A stretch of DNA of 64,000 bases from Actinomycetales bacterium (GCA_016710385.1 JADJVX010000017.1:930001-994000); one strand, 5' to 3'. Counted from the stretch's first letter, positions 26,640-35,000 are shown. The notes: generated by a model from the sequence alone, not told the origin. Translations and numbers: made by a program.

Positions 26640-27824
26640 GTGTCCACCCCGCTGCCCACCCCGGCGCTGGTCCTGGTCGCCCTGGGCCTGCTTACCCTGG
26701 CGATCGCGTTCGGCCGGTTGGTGCGCAGGCGGCGGTTCGTCTCGCCGGTGGACCGGGCGACCTACCAGACCTTGCACACCGTGTCACTGGCCACCCGCTC
26801 GCTGCGGGACGGGCTCACCCCCGAGGGTGCCGCGCGCGCCACCAAGCACCTGCGCTCGATGCTGGGGTCGGAGGCCGTCGCGATCACCGACACCGGGGCC
26901 ACCTTGGCCTGGGACGGCGCTGGTGCTCACCACCGCGGACAGGTGCACGGCCATGCCCAGCCGGTGCTCACGTCCGGACGGACGCTCGTGCTCACCGAAC
27001 GCGAAATCGCCTGCGGCGACCCGGACTGCCCCATCACCTCAGGCATTTTGGTGCCGATCGTCGCCGACGACCACGTCGTGGCTGCTCTCGCGGCATACGG
27101 GCGATCGACCTCGGCCGGTCTGGTGCGCGCGACCGAGGAACTGGCCCGCTGGATCTCGACGCAGATCGAGCTCGCCGAGCTGGGGCGGCAACGCACCCGG
27201 GTCATGGAAGCCGAATTGCGGGCATTACGAGCCCAAATCAGCCCGCACTTCATTTACAACTGCTTGGCGGCCATCGCGTCGTTCGTGCGGACCGATCCCG
27301 ACCGGGCCCGGGAGTTGCTCCTGGAATTCGCCGATTTCACCCGATATGCCTTCCGGCGGGGCGGAGCGTTCACCCCACTGCGGGACGAACTGCAAAACAT
27401 CGAGCGGTATCTCGCCTTGGAAAAGGCACGCTTCGGCGACCGGCTGAGGGTGCACCTGACCATCGCCCCCGAGGTCCTCGGCGTGTCCGTGCCCTTCCTC
27501 GCGATCCAACCCCTGGTCGAGAATGCCGTGCGCCACGGCATCGAGGGCAAGGCGGGCATCGGTCATGTCACAATCCAGGCCGCCGACGTCGGCGCCCATG
27601 CCGAGATCACCATCGAGGACGACGGAAGCGGCAGCGACCCCGACACGATCCGGGCCGTCCTCGCCGGCGAAAGTGGCCGCGACAGTGTCGGTTTGGGCAA
27701 TGTCGACGCTCGGCTGCGACAGGCCTACGGCGACGAGTACGGCCTGGTCGTCGAGACGGCACCCGGGGCCGGCACGCGGGTGTCCTTCCGGGTGCCGAAG
27801 TTCGCTCCCGGCGTCCTGCCCTGA
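26640..27824 (+). CDS. LytS/YehU-type sensor histidine kinase
   Basis: 394 residues from the GTG at 26640. One N-terminal membrane helix (residues 8-25), a GAF-like sensor region (about 60-170) with GILVPIVADDHVVAALAAYG, then the His_kinase domain with the phosphoacceptor in LRAQISPHFIYNCLAAI, and an ATP-binding domain with IQPLVENAVRHGIEG and GLGNVDARLRQAYG. The sensor region has cysteines in REIACGDPDCPITSG, a possible redox or metal site. It pairs with the LytTR regulator 31 bases downstream. Confidence 0.92.
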   Translation: MSTPLPTPALVLVALGLLTLAIAFGRLVRRRRFVSPVDRATYQTLHTVSLATRSLRDGLTPEGAARATKHLRSMLGSEAVAITDTGATLAWDGAGAHHRGQVHGHAQPVLTSGRTLVLTEREIACGDPDCPITSGILVPIVADDHVVAALAAYGRSTSAGLVRATEELARWISTQIELAELGRQRTRVMEAELRALRAQISPHFIYNCLAAIASFVRTDPDRARELLLEFADFTRYAFRRGGAFTPLRDELQNIERYLALEKARFGDRLRVHLTIAPEVLGVSVPFLAIQPLVENAVRHGIEGKAGIGHVTIQAADVGAHAEITIEDDGSGSDPDTIRAVLAGESGRDSVGLGNVDARLRQAYGDEYGLVVETAPGAGTRVSFRVPKFAPGVLP

Positions 27825-27842
27825 GAATCGGGTTGCGCGTCC

Positions 27843-27848
27843 TATCCT
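27843..27848 (+). promoter_or_regulatory. -10 element of the LytTR regulator gene (leaderless)
   Basis: TATCCT, 7 bases, then the ATG at 27856. It gives the regulator its own possible promoter inside the two-component operon. Confidence 0.4.
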
Positions 27849-27855
27849 GAGCGGC

Positions 27856-28641
27856 ATGACCACGGCGCCGGAGCCCCTCACGCCGTTGCGTGCGCTGCTC
27901 GTGGACGACGAGGCGCCGACGCTCTCCGAGCTTGCCTACCTTCTTGGACAGGACGAGCGCATCGGCGAGATCCAGACCGCGTCCAGCGGCACCGAGGCAC
28001 TCAAGGCCTTGGACACCCACGCGATCGACGTCATCTTCACCGACATCTCGATGCCCGACCTCGACGGGCTCGCTTTGGCCCGCGTCTTGGCCAGGTTCGC
28101 CGACCCGCCGCAGGTCGTCTTCGTCACGGCATACGACGAGCACGCCGTGGCAGCTTTTGAGCTGCAGGCGACCGACTACGTCATGAAACCTGTTCGGGCG
28201 GAACGACTTTCCGAGGCTGTGCGTCGGGTGGTAGCGCAGCGCGCCGAGCCCCGGCCGCTACCGGCGAAACCGGCCGTCACCGAGCAGACCGGCGACGAGA
28301 CGATCCCAGTCGAGTTGGGCGGCGTGACGACCTTCGTCCAACGCAGCCAGATCATCTACGCCCAAGCGCAAGGTGACTACGCCCGGTTGCACACCGCCAA
28401 GAGCTCACACCTCGTGCGGATCTCCCTCAATGCCCTCGAAGAGCGCTGGGGCGAGAGCGGATTCGTGCGGATTCACCGCTCCACCCTCGTGTCGACCGCC
28501 CAGATCACCGCGGTCACCGTGCAAGGCGGGCGCTGCAAGGTGCGCCTGGGTGAGGACATCGAGCTCGAGGTGAGCCGACGGCATACCCGCGCCTTGCGCG
28601 ACCGGCTTATCCGATCCGCCAACCGTCCCACCGGCGCCTGA
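27856..28641 (+). CDS. LytTR-family response regulator
   Basis: 261 residues. Receiver domain (13-130): acidic pair LLVDDEAPTL, phospho-Asp in VIFTDISMPDLDG, Thr in VFVTAYDEHAV and Lys in DYVMKPVRAE. The C-terminal LytTR DNA-binding domain (155-255) includes IIYAQAQGDYARLHT, FVRIHRSTLVST and the closing EVSRRHTRALRDRL. It follows its kinase and precedes two small-membrane-protein/symporter pairs. In E. coli the LytS/LytTR systems BtsSR and YpdAB respond to pyruvate and switch on transporter genes, so control of the symporters is a reasonable inference. Confidence 0.94.
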   Translation: MTTAPEPLTPLRALLVDDEAPTLSELAYLLGQDERIGEIQTASSGTEALKALDTHAIDVIFTDISMPDLDGLALARVLARFADPPQVVFVTAYDEHAVAAFELQATDYVMKPVRAERLSEAVRRVVAQRAEPRPLPAKPAVTEQTGDETIPVELGGVTTFVQRSQIIYAQAQGDYARLHTAKSSHLVRISLNALEERWGESGFVRIHRSTLVSTAQITAVTVQGGRCKVRLGEDIELEVSRRHTRALRDRLIRSANRPTGA

Positions 28642-28695
28642 CCGGCCGCTGGTCTTCGACGCCGACCCGACCCGACTCCGCCCGACACCGCCGTC

Positions 28696-29082
28696 ATGCC
28701 AGAGACCACTCCGCCCCCCAAGCGCGTGCGCATCACCTCACCGCGGCGCGACGCCCGGCGGCGCGGCGAACGGCGTTCCGACGCCATCGAACTCACTGAG
28801 CAGACCGGTCTCGGCGAGGTCTACCTCACCGCTCTGCTGCGAGCCCAACTCCGGCTGGCACTGGCCGTCCTGATCGCCGTCGGGGGCCCACTCGTCGCCC
28901 TGCCGGCACTCTTCCTGCTCAACCCCTCGGTCGCCCGCGCCGCGGTTGGCCCGGTGCCGGTCAGCTGGCTCGTCGTCGGAGTGCTCGTCTACCCCTTCGT
29001 GTATGCCGCGGCGCGGCTGCACGTGCGCCAGTCCGAGCGCATCGAACGCGACTTCACCGACCTGATGAACCGCCAGCAATGA
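28696..29082 (+). CDS. Small two-helix membrane protein preceding a symporter
   Basis: 128 residues. A highly basic N-terminal tail (RVRITSPRRDARRRGERR) is followed by two membrane helices (about residues 52-75 and 88-108) and a charged C-terminal helix (RLHVRQSERIERDFTDLMNRQQ). Topology and position match the DUF485 proteins that accompany acetate/solute symporters; the second symporter below has a bona fide DUF485 partner. No clear sequence signature of DUF485 is present, so the family assignment is tentative. Confidence 0.65.
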   Translation: MPETTPPPKRVRITSPRRDARRRGERRSDAIELTEQTGLGEVYLTALLRAQLRLALAVLIAVGGPLVALPALFLLNPSVARAAVGPVPVSWLVVGVLVYPFVYAAARLHVRQSERIERDFTDLMNRQQ

Positions 29083-29131
29083 GCCGACGTGAGCCGACGT
29101 GAGCCGACCATGAGTAGCCGATGAGCAGCCG

Positions 29132-30676
29132 ATGAGCTCGAGCTGGGGACTGCTGGCGATCACCCTGGTGTGCGTCGTCACGGTCGGCGTCGGCGCTCTC
29201 GGGCTGCGTCTGTCGCGCACGACGAGCGACTTCTACGTCGCCGGTCGCACCGTCACCGCAGGCTGGAACGCCTCGGCGATCAGCGGTGAATACCTGTCGG
29301 CCGCGTCTTTCCTCGGTGTCGCGGGCATCGTCTACTCGCTCGGCACCGACATGCTCTGGCTTCCCGTGGGTTACACGCTGGGCTACCTCGTGTTGCTCGT
29401 CCTCGTCGCCGCGCCACTGCGCCGCTCGGGCGCCTACACCATCCCCGACTTCGCCGAGGCCCGACTGCAGTCGCGGCAGATCCGCAGCGTCGCGTCGCTG
29501 CTGGTCATCGGCATCGGCTGGCTCTATCTGTTGCCCCAGTTCCAAGGTGCCGGCCTGGCCCTGCAGACGGTGACCGGAGCCCACCCGGCCGTCGGCAACC
29601 TCGTCGTCGCCGTCGTCGTCCTGGCCAGCGTGGCGGCCGGTGGCATGCGCTCGATCACCTTGGTGCAGGCGATGCAGTACTGGATCAAGCTGGTCGCCAT
29701 CGCCGTCCCGGTCTTCGTGCTGCTGTGGATCTGGCTGCGCCAAGGCCAACCCCTGCCGGCAATCAGCTCTCCGAACGGCCCGTTCACCGGCCCGGGAGTC
29801 GGGTATGCCGCGCGCGAGCACCCCGTCTACGCCACCTACTCGACGCTGCTCGCGCTGTGCTTCGGCACCATGGGCCTGCCGCACGTGTTGGTGCGCTTCT
29901 ACACCAACCCGGACGGCCGGGCCGCCCGCCGCACGACGGCCATCGTCATCGGGCTGATCGGGCTCTTCTACCTCTTCCCGCCGATCATCGCCATGCTCGC
30001 GCGCACCTATCTTCCGGCCCTACCCCCAGGCACCCGCGCCGACAGCATCGTGCTCATGCTGCCCGGCGCGATGGTCCCGGGCACCCTGGGCGACCTGCTC
30101 TCGGCGATCCTCGCGGCCGGCGCCTTCGCGGCCTTCCTGTCCACGGCCAGCGGCCTGACCGTGTCCGTCGCCGGCGTCATCGACCAAGACCTCTTCTCCG
30201 GGCGGCTCAACCGGCGTAGCGGTGGCGATCTGCCCCGCACCCATAGCTTCCGGCTCGCCTCTGCCGTCGCCATTCTCGTGCCGTATGCCGCGTCGTGGTT
30301 CTGGGCCAACGTCACCCTCGCCGACACCGTCGGGATGGCCTTCGCCGTCGCCGCATCGACGCTCTCACCGGTGCTCGTCCTGGGCGTGTGGTGGCGCCGG
30401 CTCTCGGTGACCGGTGCCATGGCCGGCCTGGCTGTCGGCGGCGCGCTGGCCATCGGCGCCACCGTCGCCACCGTCGCTGGATGGGCCGGCTCCACCGGAC
30501 GCGGCTGGGCCGGCACCCTGCTCGCTCAACCCGCCGCCTGGACGATGCCGATCGCCTTCGCCACGACGGTCATCGTCTCGCTGGCCACCCCTGCTTCGGT
30601 GCCCAAGAATGCCGCCCGCATCCTCGTGCGCCTGCACGCGCCCGAAGAGGTGGCCGGACGGCATACCGACGCCTGA
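29132..30676 (+). CDS. Sodium:solute symporter (SSF family), acetate-permease-like
   Basis: 514 residues with about thirteen membrane helices. SSF signatures: FYVAGRTVTAGWNASAISGEY at the start of helix 1-2, YLSAASFLGVAGIV, and GTMGLPHVLVRFYT with the conserved substrate and ion region. This G-x-P-H motif is typical of the ActP/MctC monocarboxylate subgroup. The ATG at 29132 follows a stretch of short repeats (TGAGCCGACG three times, then GATGAG variants) that contain several other ATGs in other frames. It probably takes up acetate, pyruvate or similar acids with Na+. Confidence 0.9.
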   Translation: MSSSWGLLAITLVCVVTVGVGALGLRLSRTTSDFYVAGRTVTAGWNASAISGEYLSAASFLGVAGIVYSLGTDMLWLPVGYTLGYLVLLVLVAAPLRRSGAYTIPDFAEARLQSRQIRSVASLLVIGIGWLYLLPQFQGAGLALQTVTGAHPAVGNLVVAVVVLASVAAGGMRSITLVQAMQYWIKLVAIAVPVFVLLWIWLRQGQPLPAISSPNGPFTGPGVGYAAREHPVYATYSTLLALCFGTMGLPHVLVRFYTNPDGRAARRTTAIVIGLIGLFYLFPPIIAMLARTYLPALPPGTRADSIVLMLPGAMVPGTLGDLLSAILAAGAFAAFLSTASGLTVSVAGVIDQDLFSGRLNRRSGGDLPRTHSFRLASAVAILVPYAASWFWANVTLADTVGMAFAVAASTLSPVLVLGVWWRRLSVTGAMAGLAVGGALAIGATVATVAGWAGSTGRGWAGTLLAQPAAWTMPIAFATTVIVSLATPASVPKNAARILVRLHAPEEVAGRHTDA

Positions 30677-30876
30677 TTCGTCCCCCCGCCGGGCGGTGTC
30701 CCGAGCGGCTACCGCTGGGCGTATGCCGTGACCGTTCGGCGCAGCCGGTTGACCCTTCAGGCAGCACCCTTTCCCATCCGGCGCGTGCCCCCTGGCGGCC
30801 CACGTCCCGAGCCCCCAGTCTGTGACCCACGCCACTGCGGAGACGATCCGTAGTCCCGTCCCACTGGAGGTCCCCC

Positions 30877-31221
30877 TTGAGCGGTCCCAACGACATCAGC
30901 GAGGAGCGTGCCGCGAGATATCTCGAGGTGCAGAACTCGCAGGAGTTCGCGGCGCTTCGCAAGAAGTTCCGCGGCTTCGTCTTCCCCATGACCGGCGCGT
31001 TCCTCGCCTGGTATTTCCTCTACGTCGTCCTCGCGACCTATGCGACCGACTTCATGAGCCAGAAGCTGTTCGGCAATATCACCGTCGGGCTCGTCCTCGG
31101 CCTGCTGCAGTTCGTCACGACGTTCGCCATCACGATGTACTACGCCCGCTGGGCAGACCGTGAACTCGACCCGGCCGCCGAGAAGCTGGCCGAGCACATG
31201 GAGCGGGGGACCCTGCAGTGA
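30877..31221 (+). CDS. DUF485 membrane protein
   Basis: 114 residues, starting at a TTG with GGAGG six bases upstream, which supports the rare start. The DUF485 core is LRKKFRGFVFPMTGAFLAWYFLYVVLATYA, then a second helix ITVGLVLGLLQFVTTFAITMYYARWA and a charged tail. These proteins (YjcH in E. coli) are always coupled to acetate symporters. The stop overlaps the actP start (GTGA), so the two are translationally coupled. Confidence 0.93.
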   Translation: MSGPNDISEERAARYLEVQNSQEFAALRKKFRGFVFPMTGAFLAWYFLYVVLATYATDFMSQKLFGNITVGLVLGLLQFVTTFAITMYYARWADRELDPAAEKLAEHMERGTLQ

Positions 31222-32813
31222 ACGCCATCGTCATTCCGGCCGCTACCCAGGTCGGCAACACGACGCTGAACATCGCGATCTTCAGCATCTTCGTCCTGGT
31301 CACCCTCGGCATCGTCATCCGGGTGTCCAAGCAGAACACCTCGGCTGCCGACTACTACGCCGGCGGCCGCGCGTTCTCCGGGCGCCAGAACGGCATCGCC
31401 ATCACCGGTGACTACCTCTCGGCCGCGTCGTTCCTGGGCATCGCCGGCGCCATCGCGGTCAACGGCTACGACGGCTTCCTCTACTCGATTGGGTTCCTCG
31501 TCGCGTGGCTGGTCGCCTTGCTGCTCGTCGCCGAGCTGCTGCGTAACACCGGCAAGTTCACCATGGCCGACGTGCTGTCCTTCCGGCTCAAGCAGCGCCC
31601 GGTGCGCACCGCCGCCGCCATCAACACCCTCGCGGTCTCGGCCTTCTACCTGCTGGCCCAGATGGCCGGCGCTGGTGGCCTGGTCGCCCTGTTGCTGGGC
31701 ATCACCGACCGCACCGGCCAGAGCATCGTCATCGCCGTCGTCGGCGCGCTGATGATCATTTACGTGCTCATCGGCGGCATGAAGGGCACGACCTGGGTGC
31801 AGATCATCAAGGCTGGCCTGCTGATTTTCGGTGCCGGTGTCATGACCCTCTGGGTGGGCGCCAAGTACGGCTTCAACCTCTCCGGCCTCTTCGACGACGC
31901 CATCAAGCAGGCCGGCAACAGCAACATCCTCAACCCGGGTCTGCAGTACAAGAACAAGATCGACTTCATCTCGCTGTCGATCGCCCTGGTGCTGGGCACC
32001 GCGGGTCTGCCGCACGTGCTCATGCGCTTCTACACCGTGCCGACCTCGAAGGAAGCCCGTCGCTCGGTCGTCTGGGCCATCTGGCTCATCGGCCTGTTCT
32101 ACCTGTTCACCCTGGTCCTCGGTTACGGCGCCCAGGCGCTCGTCGGCTCGGCCGCCATCAAGGCCGCTCCCGGTGGCGTCAACTCGGCCGCTCCGCTGCT
32201 GGCTTACAAGCTCGGCGGCGAGTTGCTCCTCGGGGTCATCTCGGCGGTCGCCTTCGCGACGATCCTCGCGGTCGTCGCCGGTCTGACCATCACGGCGTCG
32301 GCCTCCTTCGCCCACGACATCTACGCCCAGGTCATCAAGAAGGGCGCCGTGTCTCCGGACGAAGAGGTCAAGGTCGCCCGTCGCACGGCGGTCGTCGTCG
32401 GCATCCTGGCGATCATCGGTGGCATCTTCGCCAACGGTCAGAACATCGCCTTCCTCGTGGCCCTGGCCTTCGCCGTCGCGGCGAGCGCCAACCTGCCGAC
32501 GATCCTCTACTCGCTGTTCTGGAAGAACTTCACCACTCGTGGTGCGCTCTTCTCGATGTACGGCGGTCTGATCAGCTCGCTGGTGCTCATCATCGGCAGC
32601 CCGGTCGTCTCCGGCACCGCCACCTCGATGTTCCCCTCGGCCAACTTCCAGTGGTTCGGGCTGAACAACCCCGGCATCATCTCGGTGCCGCTGTCGTTCT
32701 TCCTCGGCTGGCTGGGTTCGGTCACCGAGAAGGAGCACAACGCTGCGAAGTACGCCGAAATGGAGGTCCGTTCCCTCACCGGCGCGGGCGCCGAAAAGGC
32801 CATCTCGCACTGA
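31218..32813 (+). CDS. actP: Cation/acetate symporter
   Basis: 531 residues, SSF family. DYYAGGRAFSGRQNGIAITGDYLSAASFLGIAG spans the first helices (two adjacent motifs shown in short form: YYAGGRAFSG and GDYLSAASFL). GTAGLPHVLMRFYTVPTSKEARRS is characteristic of ActP. Long helices follow, with a cytoplasmic loop VIKKGAVSPDEEVKVARR. It imports acetate and other short monocarboxylates with cations. Its neighbours (DUF485, the LytTR system, and acsA about 4 kb downstream) fit acetate assimilation. The 3' hairpin at 32871-32913 probably ends the transcript. Confidence 0.94.
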   Translation: MNAIVIPAATQVGNTTLNIAIFSIFVLVTLGIVIRVSKQNTSAADYYAGGRAFSGRQNGIAITGDYLSAASFLGIAGAIAVNGYDGFLYSIGFLVAWLVALLLVAELLRNTGKFTMADVLSFRLKQRPVRTAAAINTLAVSAFYLLAQMAGAGGLVALLLGITDRTGQSIVIAVVGALMIIYVLIGGMKGTTWVQIIKAGLLIFGAGVMTLWVGAKYGFNLSGLFDDAIKQAGNSNILNPGLQYKNKIDFISLSIALVLGTAGLPHVLMRFYTVPTSKEARRSVVWAIWLIGLFYLFTLVLGYGAQALVGSAAIKAAPGGVNSAAPLLAYKLGGELLLGVISAVAFATILAVVAGLTITASASFAHDIYAQVIKKGAVSPDEEVKVARRTAVVVGILAIIGGIFANGQNIAFLVALAFAVAASANLPTILYSLFWKNFTTRGALFSMYGGLISSLVLIIGSPVVSGTATSMFPSANFQWFGLNNPGIISVPLSFFLGWLGSVTEKEHNAAKYAEMEVRSLTGAGAEKAISH

Positions 32814-32870
32814 GGTAGTCCGCAACACCACGCAACACCAGCATCACCCGCTACACCAACTGCACGACCT

Positions 32871-32913
32871 GGTATGCCGTGCCGGCTCGGGACCTCCGCC
32901 GGCACGGCATACC
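32871..32913 (+). terminator. 16-bp hairpin built from the GTATGCCG word
   Basis: GGTATGCCGTGCCGGC pairs perfectly with its reverse complement across an 11-base loop, 58 bases after the actP stop. It begins and ends with the GGTATGCCG word, once in each orientation. A factor-independent terminator without T tract is likely. Confidence 0.65.
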
Positions 32914-33020
32914 GGGGCCTTCGGGGGAAGGCCACCGGGTCTCCTGAGCGGGACCACGGGGGGATCGAACCAACTCACTGCCGGTATGCCGGCCCGCCGG
33001 ACAACCGGCCCACAGACCAC

Positions 33021-33057
33021 AGCGCCCGGGACGTGTTCCTGCTCCGTCCCGGGCGCT
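33021..33057 (-). terminator. 12-bp hairpin downstream of trpS
   Basis: AGCGCCCGGGAC and GTCCCGGGCGCT around a 13-base loop, 68 bases beyond the trpS stop on the minus strand. Together with the hairpin at 32871-32913 it separates the converging actP and trpS genes. The rest of 32814-33124 shows no gene. Confidence 0.6.
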
Positions 33058-33124
33058 GTGCCATGTGTGCGAACCCTGGCGGCGAGCCGCCTCTGGCCCG
33101 CCTGGGTGTCGTGGCCCTTGGCCG

Positions 33125-34159
33125 TCAGGCCGGCCGCAGCAGGCCGATGCGCTCCTTGACCCGGTCCATGGTCGCGGCCGAGACGGCCCCGGCACGCTGC
33201 GCGCCCGAGGCGAGGATCCGGTCGAGCTCGGCCGGGTCGTCGAGCAGCTCTTTCATCCGCTCCTGGAAGGGCCGCACCGCCGCGACAGTGACCTCGGCGA
33301 CCTGGCTCTTGAGATCGCCGTAACCCTTCCCGGCATACCCGGCTTCCAGGGTCGGGATCGGCACCCCGGTGAGGGCCGACTCCATGACGAGCAGGTTGGC
33401 GACGCCGGGCTTGCGCTCCGGGTCGTAGCGGATCTCGCGTTCGGCGTCGGTGACCGCCGACTTGATCTTCTTGACGATCCGCTTGGGGTCGTCCGAGAGC
33501 AGCACGAGCCCTGCCTCCGGCGAGTTGGTGCCCGACATCTTCGACGTGGGGTCGGTCAGCTCCATGACCTTGGCCGTCTCCTTGAGGATGTGCGGCTCGG
33601 GCACCACGAGGGTCTGGCCGTAGCGCTGGTTGAACCGCATCGCGAGGTCGCGGGTGATCTCCAGATGCTGGCGCTGATCCTCTCCGACCGGCACCTTGTC
33701 GGCGTCGTAGATGAGGATGTCGGCGGCCATGAGCATGGGGTAGGTGAACAACCCGACGTTGGCCTGCTGCCCCTTGGCGGTCTTGTCCTTGAACTGGGTC
33801 ATCCGCCCGGCCTCGCCGAACGCGGTGAGGCAGTTCATCACCCACGCGAGCTCGGCGTGCTGGGGCAGATGGCTCTGGCAGAAGACCGCCGAGCGCTGCG
33901 GGTCGACGCCGCCGGCGATGAACTGCGCCGCCGTCACCCGGGTGCGCCGCCGCAGCACCTCCGGGTCGGTCGGCACGGTGAGCGCATGCAGGTCGGCGAC
34001 GAAGTAGAACGCGTCGTAGCTCTCCTGCAGGTCCACCCAGTTGACCAGGGCCCCGAGGTAGTTGCCGATATGCAGGCTGTCGCTCGTCGGCTGCATCCCC
34101 GACAGGCTGCGGGGGCGGGTGCGAGCAGGTATGCCGGTGGGCTGGCTCATCGTCGTCAT
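33125..34159 (-). CDS. trpS: Tryptophanyl-tRNA synthetase
   Basis: 344 residues from the ATG at 34159 (GAGGA site upstream; ATG 34150 is an alternative). Class I motif HIGH reads SLHIGNYLGAL; GEDQRQHLEITRDLA is the tryptophan/ATP site; the KMSKS loop reads SKMSGTNSP. The second Lys of KMSKS is thus replaced by Gly, a deviation from the usual motif although SKMS is kept. The C-terminal helical domain (AVRPFQERMKELLDDP) is normal length. It charges tRNA-Trp. The upstream leader suggests control by Trp availability. Confidence 0.95.
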   Translation of the reverse strand: MTTMSQPTGIPARTRPRSLSGMQPTSDSLHIGNYLGALVNWVDLQESYDAFYFVADLHALTVPTDPEVLRRRTRVTAAQFIAGGVDPQRSAVFCQSHLPQHAELAWVMNCLTAFGEAGRMTQFKDKTAKGQQANVGLFTYPMLMAADILIYDADKVPVGEDQRQHLEITRDLAMRFNQRYGQTLVVPEPHILKETAKVMELTDPTSKMSGTNSPEAGLVLLSDDPKRIVKKIKSAVTDAEREIRYDPERKPGVANLLVMESALTGVPIPTLEAGYAGKGYGDLKSQVAEVTVAAVRPFQERMKELLDDPAELDRILASGAQRAGAVSAATMDRVKERIGLLRPA

Positions 34160-34222
34160 CTCTCGTCCTCGTGGGTGGTGGCCGCCTCGCCGCGTCATTC
34201 GTCGCCCGATCCGGACACGCAA

Positions 34223-34282
34223 ACGCCGCCTCGAGGGCGGCGTGGAAAGTAGGTCTCAGGCGCCGCCGTCAGGCGCGGCGCC
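34223..34282 (-). promoter_or_regulatory. Candidate transcription attenuator upstream of trpS
   Basis: In the trpS direction a hairpin overlapping the leader-peptide stop codon (34259-34282, arms GGCGCCGC and GCGGCGCC) is followed by a terminator-like hairpin (34223-34243, arms ACGCCGCC and GGCGGCGT, then TTTGCG). The distal arm of the first can alternatively pair with the proximal arm of the second through GGCGGC:GCCGCC, the classic antiterminator logic. Stalling at the Trp codon of the leader would change which hairpin forms. Deduced from the sequence only. Confidence 0.55.
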
Positions 34283-34316
34283 ACCGCAGGAGGGTGCGGG
34301 AGCGGTGCAGGACCAT
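34269..34316 (-). CDS. trpL: Candidate Trp leader peptide of trpS
   Basis: A 15-residue peptide, MVLHRSRTLLRWRRA, encoded 110 bases upstream of trpS on the same strand. It has a single Trp codon (TGG) three codons before the last residue, and its stop lies inside the first attenuator hairpin. A TACCCT element is positioned 6 bases before its ATG, implying a leaderless mRNA that begins with this codon. Similar leader peptides regulate trp genes and some trpS genes in actinobacteria by ribosome stalling. The short length and one Trp codon keep the assignment tentative. Confidence 0.5.
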   Translation of the reverse strand: MVLHRSRTLLRWRRA

Positions 34317-34322
34317 GCGCAC

Positions 34323-34328
34323 AGGGTA
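34323..34328 (-). promoter_or_regulatory. -10 element of the trpL-trpS transcript (leaderless)
   Basis: On the minus strand TACCCT is followed by 6 bases (GTGCGC) and then the ATG of the leader peptide at 34316. No ribosome site separates them. Confidence 0.5.
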
Positions 34329-34417
34329 GCAGCGCGTCTCGACTGACCATTGCTGCGCCGGACCCTGGGCCGTCCCGCCGGGTCCCGGGCCTCTCCTGCG
34401 CCCCGGATTCTCGCGAG

Positions 34418-34466
34418 ATGAGCCAATTGGTTGCTTCGCGGGCCGTGAAGCCACCAATTGGCTCAT
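34418..34466. repeat. Large inverted repeat between trpS and the DUF3349-like gene
   Basis: ATGAGCCAATTGGT and its exact complement form 14-bp outer arms; one mismatch inside, GCTTC and GAAGC extend the stem to about 20 bp around a 9-base centre. The stem is AT-richer than the surroundings and has internal CCAATTGG palindromes in both arms. It lies between divergently transcribed genes, so a terminator role is unlikely; a protein-binding or cruciform site is more plausible. Confidence 0.7.
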
Positions 34467-34590
34467 GTCGCGCCCCCAACGGTGACGCAACGGTGAACGT
34501 CCGGTCGTCAAGGTGAACTTTCGGCGCGTGCCGTTGAAGTCTTGGCTACGTCGCTTCCCCTGCTGCGGCGCGTCCGCTGACGATGTGGCC

Positions 34591-34920
34591 ATGGCGACCC
34601 GGCTGGCGACGCTCCCGCGCAGGTTCCTGTGGTGGCTCTCGGGCGGACGCCCGCTGACCTTCGCACGGCCGCCGTTCGCCCCCGAGTTCGCCCTGATCCA
34701 TCGTCCGCTGACCGAGGACGGCGCGCACGTCATCGCGACGCAACTCGCCCTCGGCGCGGCTGCCCCCCAGCCGAGTCGGCGGATCACCGAGGCCGACATC
34801 CGCCAGCGTCTCGAGCAGGCGACGCTGGCGGATGCCGACGCCAGCGATATCGCCCGGGTCGTCGCCGTCCTCCAGGAAGCCGGCTTCCCCACCGACCTGG
34901 ACGACCGGCATACGGTCTGA
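34591..34920 (+). CDS. DUF3349-like small protein
   Basis: 109 residues from the ATG at 34591 (a GTG at 34513 would extend it by 26 residues). The C-terminal part reads FALIHRPLTEDGAHVIATQLA, then ITEADIRQRLEQATLADADASDIARVVAVLQEAGFP (shown in pieces: ITEADIRQRLEQATL, DASDIARVVAVLQEAGFP). This is the DUF3349 pattern of a LTxxE helix, a D-I-x-x-x-I helix and a D-I-x-R-V helix ending in GxP. The family is actinobacterial and of unknown function. No good ribosome site. Confidence 0.6.
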   Translation: MATRLATLPRRFLWWLSGGRPLTFARPPFAPEFALIHRPLTEDGAHVIATQLALGAAAPQPSRRITEADIRQRLEQATLADADASDIARVVAVLQEAGFPTDLDDRHTV

Positions 34921-35000
34921 ACGGGTCAATCCAGTCTGAACGGGTCTATCTGAACGGTCCATCCGGCTTGAAGGGTCCATCCGGCCTGAACGGTCTGACG
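34915..35000. repeat. Degenerate ~20-base repeats before gdhA
   Basis: Variants of a unit containing TCTGAACGGGTC/CATCC occur about five times in tandem from the end of the DUF3349-like gene, e.g. TCTGAACGGGTC, TCTGAACGGTCCATCCGG and TTGAAGGGTCCATCCGG. No gene is seen here; the gdhA promoter is probably downstream, before 35125. Confidence 0.65.
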
